From an uncultured Bacteroidales bacterium (GTDB lineage: Bacteria; Bacteroidota; Bacteroidia; Bacteroidales; Paludibacteraceae), in NCBI GenBank assembly GCA_900318245.1, contig ONJT01000017.1, positions 1 through 64,000 on the forward strand: a stretch of 64,000 nt of DNA, in the 5' to 3' direction. Position 1 is the first letter of the stretch; each line of letters starts with the position of its first letter. The position numbers and the translations under genes were made by a program. The notes beneath the pieces are model-generated. The model ran no database searches. It was not told the origin of the DNA and worked only from the letters and a program-made list of their open reading frames with translations. Below are positions 18,198 through 25,257 of the stretch, piece by piece.

Positions 18198-18247
18198 ATA
18201 TTTAGACAAAAAAAATACAAAAACATGCATTTTTTGCATGAAACATC

Positions 18248-18272
18248 GATAAATAAACATTAAAAACTATAC
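18248..18272 (+). repeat. Repeated gene-leader sequence, copy 3
   Basis: 25 bp shared with copies 1 and 2 (GATAAATAAACATT then AAAAACTATAC), four bases before the ATG of paralogue D. Being A-rich and immediately upstream of three different genes, it may act as a translation enhancer. Confidence 0.75.
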
Positions 18273-18276
18273 AATT

Positions 18277-21200
18277 ATGAGAAATTTTACAATTTTTAGG
18301 ACGGGTTCGCAGAGAGGTGTGAATACGTTCATGTCGGGAGAAGGAGCCATTGAGCACCCTATGAGCACCCATTCAGCACCCTTTGGGACCAGCTGGACGG
18401 CCCGTGGATGGCGGTACATTGCCTCGATCCTAATGATCCTGACGCTATGCGTAGGGAATGCAATTATTGGAGGAAGCACGGCGAGTGCAGCAACTTATTA
18501 CGCGACGGGACGAGCTATTGCAGTTAGATTTGGTGGAGATGATGCATCTTATGGTACTGTGGGATGTACTGCGCAAACAGGAACAACAACTGCTGCTGTA
18601 AAAGCATACACGGAATATAATACCGGAACTTATAGTACTGACATGACGTCATCTGCCACCGTCAAAAGCCTTACTTATAATGGGTGGATGTATGTATGTT
18701 GCTTTGCCAAAGCAGATACAGAAAACGGATATAGTTTTGTGGGCTGGTTTACGGATGCGGCTTGTACAAAACCAGCTCCGAATGCAGAAGGTATAGCAGC
18801 TGGCGCAACTTGGTCGAACGTCAGTACTCAGTACTACTACAAGGTGAATAGACAAACCGGCATACCGCAAGGTAGTAATACAACTGCTCAAACAGCTCAT
18901 GTTTTCGGTCCGTTTTATGCTAAGTTCCAGAAAAATTCTACCACAAAAAACTACAGGCCTCAGCTAACGGTTACATCGGCAAACAATAGATATGGTCAAA
19001 CTACCGTTGGTACGAGCGACGTAACGGCAGGTTCTGTTCAACACACAGAAAAAACAGTTAGTGCGACGATGGCCGATTCAGAGGAGGAATCTGTGTCTCA
19101 AACGTTTAATGTCAAGGCTGTAGCATTTCGCGGTTATCAGTTTAGCGAGTGGACGGGTATTTCTAATTTAAGTTCTGAGGATAAGAATGCGGCCCACCAT
19201 GCTTTGACTTCATTTATTGTAACCCTTAACAAAGATATGACACCTGTTGATGGTTATATTACGAATAGTGATGTGGTTACTGCAAATTTCGTGACAGAAA
19301 CCCCAAAGCACTTCAAAATCAAGAAGGACATCGCTAATGCGGGTACGGTAACGGGTAGTTTTACGTATCCTTGTGCAACGACAACAGGGCAAAATGTGGT
19401 AAATGGCAATACAAAACCTTCGCCCATGGCTTTAAATTCTATGTCCTTGCCGGAAACAGAGATAGAGGGAAAACGGTATCGCAGCAATCCGGCAGATGAA
19501 GAAGCCGGTGATGTTCTCTTTTATTCTGCAGATATAATCACTTTAACTGCGACAGCTGCGGAAAAATATCAGTGCTCGGGTTGGTACGCGCGTCGGGAAG
19601 GGAAGCCTGATTCGTTGTTGACTACAGACCCAACAGTAACAACCTCCCTGACAGAGGATAATATGACCTTTGTTCCAATCTTCGCGTTGGCTAAGAGCGG
19701 ATTGCTAATCGATGAGAATGATAATTTCTTGGTAGGTAATAGTACATGTACATCTTTGGAGCAAGCCATCTCTGCTGCTACTCAGGGTCAACACAAGACC
19801 ATTTTGCAGTTGCAAGACTATACTGTTCCGGCAGGTAACTATACCATTCCTGCCGGCGTGACACTATTAATTCCTTATGACGAAGATCAACTTGTGCCTT
19901 GCCCTTCTGTCCCTCGTGTGGGAAATGAGAACGCAACGTCCGGAAGTGCTTACAAGACACTTACTTTAGGTTCGGATGTGAAGATTGATGTGTATGGTAC
20001 CATAGAGGTGAGTGGTCGACAGGCAACCGGAGTTTCCGGTGCCGGAGGCGAAGACGGTATCGGTTGCCCGACCGGTGACTACGGATGTCTGTATATGGGT
20101 GCCGGCAGTTCCATTACGTTGAACGACGGCGCATTGTTACGCGGATGGGGATTTGTGTTAGGTTACAGAGACGGACAGGGTAAGTATCAATGTGAGATAG
20201 ATGCGCGTCGCGGTTCTCGCGTACAAGAGCAATTCCAGATAATGGACTGGAAGGGCGGTACCTATACAATGGGCATGACCGACGGTATCAACTCAAATGT
20301 TGCAAATCCTAACTCTTATAAAGTTCTGCCAATCAACCAATATTACATCCAAAACGTAGAAGTGCCCGTGAAATACCGTCCGGGAGCGAAATTGCAAGCA
20401 AACGCGTCGGTGTTCGTGAACGGAACTTTCTATGGAATGAAGTTAAACAATATTACCTTTAATATTGACAATGTCGGAATCATCGGTGTAAAATACAATG
20501 ATCCGAACGTAGCAGATGACAGCGCCATTTTCCTAATGGATAATGAGGATGATAGCGAAGATACGTGGGTGCGCAAGTATTATGATGTGGTCAATGACAA
20601 ACAAGTGTACGAAATAAACAACGCCGCATCTCTCGGTAGCCTTACGTTGAATGTGTTGGGAGTCAATGTCAGTTCAACGGAATATAAGTTGCCTATCACC
20701 AGCAACTTCAAAATTCATTTGCTGTACGGCAATATGACGGTTACACAGCATACTGAAATATTGCCCGGTGCGGAAATAGAGATAGATAAAGAAGGCGCGT
20801 TGGCTATTCCCCAAAATGTTACCATGTACCTATGGGATTCGGAAGACTGGGGTAATTTCGTAAGTACGACGCGCGTCACTGAAAGCACCTTTGCGTTTGG
20901 TCGAGGTACGACTGTTAAGTGGCGTCCGGGTGGTCGTCCGACAGTTCGTAGAGATTCCAATGGTGAAGTAATTATTGGAGACGCAAAACTGACTATGCAT
21001 GGTTCGGCATATATTGAAGGCTATTTGAAGAGCACAACGCACGGAACAACCATTACTTCCACGATAGCAGATGCGGGAACGGTTATCTTCTATAACAGTA
21101 CACCTGCCGATGCAAACGCCGGTAAGGTATGGCAAGTAAGAAGTTTGCCGGCAGATGGTTCTCATGCAAGCGGTTTTATTGGCGTTAACTGTACTTCCGC

Positions 21201-23613
21201 GCAATTGACGAACGAAGATGGCACATTAACCTCAACGGCAAATACCGTAGCCACAGATGAAACCCCCATCTCCTACTGTTTCATTGATTTTGACGGAGAC
21301 GGAGACGGAGAATGGAAATCATTGGCAACGGATGGCTGCTTCGTGAAAGATGAGGATGATGTCTATTACATCAAGCCGCAGGAATATGTAGCCATTAGTC
21401 AGAGCGCTGCGCCTGTAGAGGAGGCTGATCATACGTATCGTGACCATTATGCAGGGACGAATCGTATCTTTATTCTTGCAGCAGGAGGTGACTGCCAATG
21501 GTGGGAAGTACAGGCCGTGTCTGGTGAGCAGGGGCTTTTCGAGTGCATCAACGAGAATAATCACACGTTCTTCTACTATGACGAGACTGCGGGTAACTGG
21601 CTGGAGAAGAAATTCAAAGTTAGTTGGGTGAACTGGGATGGCTCTCCTGTGAACTATACGAATTCGGAAAATGAACAAGTTAACTACTATATGGTGACCT
21701 ACGGGACGGTTCCGACATGGAAGAGTAACAACCCGACGCGAGCTGCAGATGCGTCGCACGAATATACGTTCGATGGCTGGATGCCGACACCTGCGGCTGT
21801 GACCAAGGATGTAACCTATATGGCGACGTTTAAGGAACGCGACCGTATGTACGCGATTACGTTTAACGACGAGAGCGATGAACTGATACAGTTGCTCTAT
21901 TGCAAGTTAGGTGACATTCCGGCATGTACGAAGTATGATGCTGAGGCGAATGGAAAAGAGTGGAAGACAGCGACCGGTGAACAACCCTTAGGAGCTGTTT
22001 CTAAAGATGAAGTATATAAACTGTTCACCAAGGATGTGACCGGTCCGTTCACTATTCGTTTCGTGAACTGGAATGGCGAAGAGTTGCAGTCCGGAAGTGT
22101 GGCGAAGGATGCTACTCCGACGTATAATGCAGCTGCTAACGGCACTCCGTCCAAGCCAGCAGATAATAGCCACTCGTATGTCTTTGTTGGGTGGACGCCG
22201 GCTATCGCACCTGCTACGCAGAATATGACCTATACGGCTAAGTATGAAGTAGAGCAGATTTCCGGTTTGAACGTGAATACGGCAAGTACGCTTACTTCCG
22301 ATATGACCGTGCCTGAAGTACGTATTACTACTACCGGTTCGCTGAATATCACCAGTACGGCTGTGCTGACGACTACCAACCTGATTTTGGAGGCGACCAG
22401 CAATGCTTCCGGACAGTTGGATGCCCTGGCAAACAGTAATATCGTTACGGTGAATGCTTACTTTGATTGGAAGCCGAATGGTGAAACCGGAACGGCAAAC
22501 CGTACATGGTATGCGATCGCTGTGCCTTGGGAGGTAGATGCGAAGAACGGCATCTTCCTGAAAGAGACGGGACGTCATTTGGTAATCGGTCAGGACTTTG
22601 ACCTCATCTACTATAGCGGTTCGGAGCGTGCTTCGGTGGGCAACAAACCGTCCTGCTGGAAGTACGTGCAGCACGATAAGACGATCCGCTTCGTGAAGAA
22701 AGCCGGTTCTGCGGTGCTCTACACCGGAACAGTATCTGTTAGTGAGTTTGGTGCATCGGATGACAAAGACGCGAACTGGAACGGTATTGCTAACCCGAAG
22801 ACCTATTATGCTTCGCTGAGTCTGAGCGCAGGAAGCGCCACCTATGCGCAGGTGCTGAACAACGGTAGTCTGGATGACTATTTCGGCAACAGCGAGAATC
22901 CGGTATATAAGACGATCAGTCTCGGAGAGTCGAGCTTCTCGGTAGGTAAGCCGCTGTTTATCCAGCCGACGCAGGCTACGACAATCATAGTGGATAAGTC
23001 CGAGAATGCGACTATTACGCCTGCCAGTGCGCCGCGCCGTGTACGTGTGAAGAACCTGCCGAAGGGTATCGCAGCGGTTTACTGCCTGGCGATTGCGGGC
23101 GAAGATCAGCCGGAGGCCGATAACCTGTTTGTACAAGTTGCAGAGGACGAGAAAGCCGACCGCTATACGATTGGCCAAGATCTCGTAAAAGGCGGTGTAG
23201 CATCCGGTCGCGCACAGGTATGGGTGAACCGCTATGATGCGAAGTTATCCGTTAATACGCAGGCGCTGAGCGAGAATGAAGCCACCTATCCTTTGACGAT
23301 CCAGATTCCGTCCAACGGCGAATATACGCTGAGTATAGGCGCTGTGGAGAACGAGGAGTATGCGCTCTACCTGACGCGCAACGGCGAGGCAATTTGGAAC
23401 CTGAGCGACGGAGCTTATACGGGCGCGTTCGAGAAAGGCACGACGAGTGAATACGGCCTGCGCGTAAGCGCTCGCGCACCGCAGATCACCACCGGCATCG
23501 ACGAAGCGGTTGTTGACGCGAAGGGCGAGACGCGCAAGGTATTGATCAACAACACGGTATATATCATCCGCGGCGAGAATGTATACTCGGTTGACGGACA
23601 ATTGGTAAAGTGA
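18277..23613 (+). CDS. InlB-repeat giant surface protein, paralogue D
   Basis: 1778 residues. The N-terminus is unusual: about 45 residues (MRNFTIFRTGSQRG onward) precede the hydrophobic segment YIASILMILTLCVGNAII and a likely cleavage near TASAA, so this is a long signal peptide. A region unique to D with Cys and Gly-Trp motifs follows. The middle section shared with B and C has YGTIEVSGRQ, DARRGS, MDWKGGTY and GDCQWWEV. Three InlB-type repeats run from about residue 1111 to 1328, then the common C-terminal module. After CWKYVQHD, 19 residues present in A and B are missing in frame (junction 22677/22678). The tail ends YIIRGENVYSVDGQLVK. It is an exported surface protein by inference. Confidence 0.87.
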   Translation: MRNFTIFRTGSQRGVNTFMSGEGAIEHPMSTHSAPFGTSWTARGWRYIASILMILTLCVGNAIIGGSTASAATYYATGRAIAVRFGGDDASYGTVGCTAQTGTTTAAVKAYTEYNTGTYSTDMTSSATVKSLTYNGWMYVCCFAKADTENGYSFVGWFTDAACTKPAPNAEGIAAGATWSNVSTQYYYKVNRQTGIPQGSNTTAQTAHVFGPFYAKFQKNSTTKNYRPQLTVTSANNRYGQTTVGTSDVTAGSVQHTEKTVSATMADSEEESVSQTFNVKAVAFRGYQFSEWTGISNLSSEDKNAAHHALTSFIVTLNKDMTPVDGYITNSDVVTANFVTETPKHFKIKKDIANAGTVTGSFTYPCATTTGQNVVNGNTKPSPMALNSMSLPETEIEGKRYRSNPADEEAGDVLFYSADIITLTATAAEKYQCSGWYARREGKPDSLLTTDPTVTTSLTEDNMTFVPIFALAKSGLLIDENDNFLVGNSTCTSLEQAISAATQGQHKTILQLQDYTVPAGNYTIPAGVTLLIPYDEDQLVPCPSVPRVGNENATSGSAYKTLTLGSDVKIDVYGTIEVSGRQATGVSGAGGEDGIGCPTGDYGCLYMGAGSSITLNDGALLRGWGFVLGYRDGQGKYQCEIDARRGSRVQEQFQIMDWKGGTYTMGMTDGINSNVANPNSYKVLPINQYYIQNVEVPVKYRPGAKLQANASVFVNGTFYGMKLNNITFNIDNVGIIGVKYNDPNVADDSAIFLMDNEDDSEDTWVRKYYDVVNDKQVYEINNAASLGSLTLNVLGVNVSSTEYKLPITSNFKIHLLYGNMTVTQHTEILPGAEIEIDKEGALAIPQNVTMYLWDSEDWGNFVSTTRVTESTFAFGRGTTVKWRPGGRPTVRRDSNGEVIIGDAKLTMHGSAYIEGYLKSTTHGTTITSTIADAGTVIFYNSTPADANAGKVWQVRSLPADGSHASGFIGVNCTSAQLTNEDGTLTSTANTVATDETPISYCFIDFDGDGDGEWKSLATDGCFVKDEDDVYYIKPQEYVAISQSAAPVEEADHTYRDHYAGTNRIFILAAGGDCQWWEVQAVSGEQGLFECINENNHTFFYYDETAGNWLEKKFKVSWVNWDGSPVNYTNSENEQVNYYMVTYGTVPTWKSNNPTRAADASHEYTFDGWMPTPAAVTKDVTYMATFKERDRMYAITFNDESDELIQLLYCKLGDIPACTKYDAEANGKEWKTATGEQPLGAVSKDEVYKLFTKDVTGPFTIRFVNWNGEELQSGSVAKDATPTYNAAANGTPSKPADNSHSYVFVGWTPAIAPATQNMTYTAKYEVEQISGLNVNTASTLTSDMTVPEVRITTTGSLNITSTAVLTTTNLILEATSNASGQLDALANSNIVTVNAYFDWKPNGETGTANRTWYAIAVPWEVDAKNGIFLKETGRHLVIGQDFDLIYYSGSERASVGNKPSCWKYVQHDKTIRFVKKAGSAVLYTGTVSVSEFGASDDKDANWNGIANPKTYYASLSLSAGSATYAQVLNNGSLDDYFGNSENPVYKTISLGESSFSVGKPLFIQPTQATTIIVDKSENATITPASAPRRVRVKNLPKGIAAVYCLAIAGEDQPEADNLFVQVAEDEKADRYTIGQDLVKGGVASGRAQVWVNRYDAKLSVNTQALSENEATYPLTIQIPSNGEYTLSIGAVENEEYALYLTRNGEAIWNLSDGAYTGAFEKGTTSEYGLRVSARAPQITTGIDEAVVDAKGETRKVLINNTVYIIRGENVYSVDGQLVK

Positions 23614-23648
23614 AAGGTGAAAATTGAAAGGTGAAAGGAAAAATGGAT

Positions 23649-23786
23649 ATGAAAAAGAGAGAATATATGATTCCCGCAGTGGAAGTGATGACGGTCAGTA
23701 CCGTATTGATGCAGAAGACGGGCGAAGCGAGTCTCCTCCCCGGCCCCGGAAATGCTCCGAAGCGCAAAGAGACGGACGTCTTCTGA
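23649..23786 (+). CDS. 45-aa micro-ORF following paralogue D
   Basis: ATG 23649, TGA 23784-23786. It starts MKKREYMIPAVEVMTV, shares GEASLLPGPG, and ends NAPKRKETDVF. An in-frame ATG at 23643 would add Met-Asp. The spacer from the surface gene stop is a short GAAAGGT 7-bp periodic tract unlike the A and B spacers, yet the peptide is kept. Confidence 0.7.
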   Translation: MKKREYMIPAVEVMTVSTVLMQKTGEASLLPGPGNAPKRKETDVF

Positions 23787-23795
23787 TGAGCGAAA

Positions 23796-23833
23796 GCCGC
23801 ATGTACGTGAGAGCGTATGTGCGGTTTTTTTTT
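23796..23833 (+). terminator. Hairpin terminator, copy 4 of 4
   Basis: GCCGCATGTACG and CGTATGTGCGG arms, GTGAGAG centre, nine T residues (23825-23833). It ends the paralogue D and micro-ORF unit. Confidence 0.8.
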
Positions 23834-23836
23834 GTT

Positions 23837-23922
23837 ACAAGTATTTACCGCTAAAAATGCAAATAAATTCGATTTTTATCGTCAAATCCTTGTGTATTCC
23901 AAATATTTGTAGTAATTTTGCG
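23837..23922 (+). repeat. 86-bp direct repeat carrying a promoter, copy 2
   Basis: Identical to 15719-15804 and, as there, located between a family terminator and an unrelated accessory gene. A 14-bp tandem duplication (GTGACGAAAATTTC twice, 23934-23961) follows in the leader. Confidence 0.85.
23890..23920 (+). promoter_or_regulatory. Promoter for the ATPase gene
   Basis: TTG 23890-23892, 20 bp, TAATTTTG 23913-23920, within the 86-bp repeat. Same boxes as the YhcG promoter. Confidence 0.7.
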
Positions 23923-23993
23923 GCGAAAATTATGTGACGAAAATTTCGTGACGAAAATTTCGCTATTGATAAAACACATAAAATCAGTTAATT

Positions 23994-25127
23994 ATGGCAA
24001 ATAAAGAGGCAGTTCTTAATCCGTTTTCTATCACGTCCTATATAGGGCCGGAGTATTTTTGTGATCGCGACGAAGAGACCAAAGAGTTGGCGGGAGCATT
24101 AGCCAACGGTCGTAATGTGACGCTAATCAGCCCTCGCCGAGTGGGTAAAACGGGTTTAATTCATCATTTCTTTCGGAGTTTAAATCCCAAAGAAGTGCAG
24201 TGTTTCTATGTGGACCTGTACAGCACCTCTAATCTGCATGAGTTTACCAAACTGTTTGCACAAGAAGTGCTGACCAAGCGTGTTACGCCTTTCTCGGAAC
24301 AAGCGTGGTCTGAGATTACGCATTTCTTTGGCGCGCTACGACCGGTATTCAGTGCTGATCCGGTAAGCGGAATGCCGCAATGTACGATAGATGTTCAGCC
24401 TCAACGAGAGGAATGGACTTTACAGCAGATTTTTGCGTACTTGGAGAAGTCTGCGACACCTTGCTATGTGGCTTTTGATGAGTTTCAGACCATCGCTGAA
24501 TATCCGGATGTGAAGATGGAGGCGTTACTCCGCACCTATATCCAGCAGCTGCATAATGTGCATTTTATCTTCTCTGGCAGCAAGAAACATATAATGGCCG
24601 AGATGTTCTCTTCCGCTAAGCGCCCGTTCTACCGTAGTACGCAGATGATGCATATCGATGTGATCGATGAGCAGGTGTATTATGTGTTTGCTGCCAAGCA
24701 CTTGTCCGCGCATGGTCAGCACATGGATGTAGAGACGTTCCACGACCTATACACGCTGGTGGACGGCTATACATGGAATATTCAAAGTTTGCTCAACCGC
24801 CTTTATCAAAGCGGCGTGGAACAGATCGACTACAATAGAGTGCTTATGACCCTCAATCAAATATTGCAAGAAGAGATGCCATCCTACCAGATGATATGTC
24901 GTTTGGTGACGGATCGGCAGTTGCAAGTCTTACAGGCTGTCGCGAAAGAAGGAGCGGTGAAAGAGCCGGGTAGTAATGTGTTCTTGCAAAAGTACCGACT
25001 CGGAGCGTATAGTACAGTTCGAAGCGCAATGCAAAATCTATTGGAGAAAGAACTGCTATACCAAAACGATGATGGAACGTATGTGGTATATGAGAAATTC
25101 TTTGCGCTTTGGCTAAAACAACGTTAG
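23994..25127 (+). CDS. AAA-type ATPase (ATPase_2 family) with C-terminal winged helix
   Basis: 377 residues. Walker A is in LISPRRVGKTGLIHHF (about residues 44-58) and Walker B in CYVAFDEFQ (about 158-166). The first residues NPFSITSYIGPEYFCDRDEE match the usual opening of this Bacteroidota family. The last 90 residues look like a winged-helix domain (LQVLQAVAKEGAV, AMQNLLEKELL). The family is related to archaeal and STAND-like ATPases and is very common in Bacteroidota; its cellular job is not known. It is transcribed alone, from a promoter block shared with the YhcG gene. Confidence 0.82.
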   Translation: MANKEAVLNPFSITSYIGPEYFCDRDEETKELAGALANGRNVTLISPRRVGKTGLIHHFFRSLNPKEVQCFYVDLYSTSNLHEFTKLFAQEVLTKRVTPFSEQAWSEITHFFGALRPVFSADPVSGMPQCTIDVQPQREEWTLQQIFAYLEKSATPCYVAFDEFQTIAEYPDVKMEALLRTYIQQLHNVHFIFSGSKKHIMAEMFSSAKRPFYRSTQMMHIDVIDEQVYYVFAAKHLSAHGQHMDVETFHDLYTLVDGYTWNIQSLLNRLYQSGVEQIDYNRVLMTLNQILQEEMPSYQMICRLVTDRQLQVLQAVAKEGAVKEPGSNVFLQKYRLGAYSTVRSAMQNLLEKELLYQNDDGTYVVYEKFFALWLKQR

Positions 25128-25137
25128 CAGAAAAACG

Positions 25138-25174
25138 ATTTTGCCTATTTGAGATAGCAAAATGTTTCTTTTTT
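25138..25174 (+). terminator. Probable terminator after the ATPase gene
   Basis: The stem ATTTTG plus CTA pairs with TAG plus CAAAAT (one bulged C) around TTTGAGA, followed by a T-rich run at 25165-25174. Confidence 0.55.
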
Positions 25175-25194
25175 GCATTTTTTTGTCATAAAAT

Positions 25195-25225
25195 TTGGTG
25201 GTTTCAAAAAAAAATGTTAACTTTG
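25195..25225 (+). promoter_or_regulatory. Promoter of the 999-aa surface protein gene
   Basis: TTG 25195-25197, 20 bp, TAACTTTG 25218-25225. This places an upstream GTG start at 25195 inside the promoter and supports the ATG at 25258. Confidence 0.7.
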
Positions 25226-25257
25226 CACACTTTTTTAGTGCAAAGATGTATTTATCA

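Noticed and set aside
23624-23854. 76-codon frame overlapping the fourth micro-ORF
   Set aside because: It is another frame of the micro-ORF and terminator; only the 45-codon frame is conserved in all four copies.
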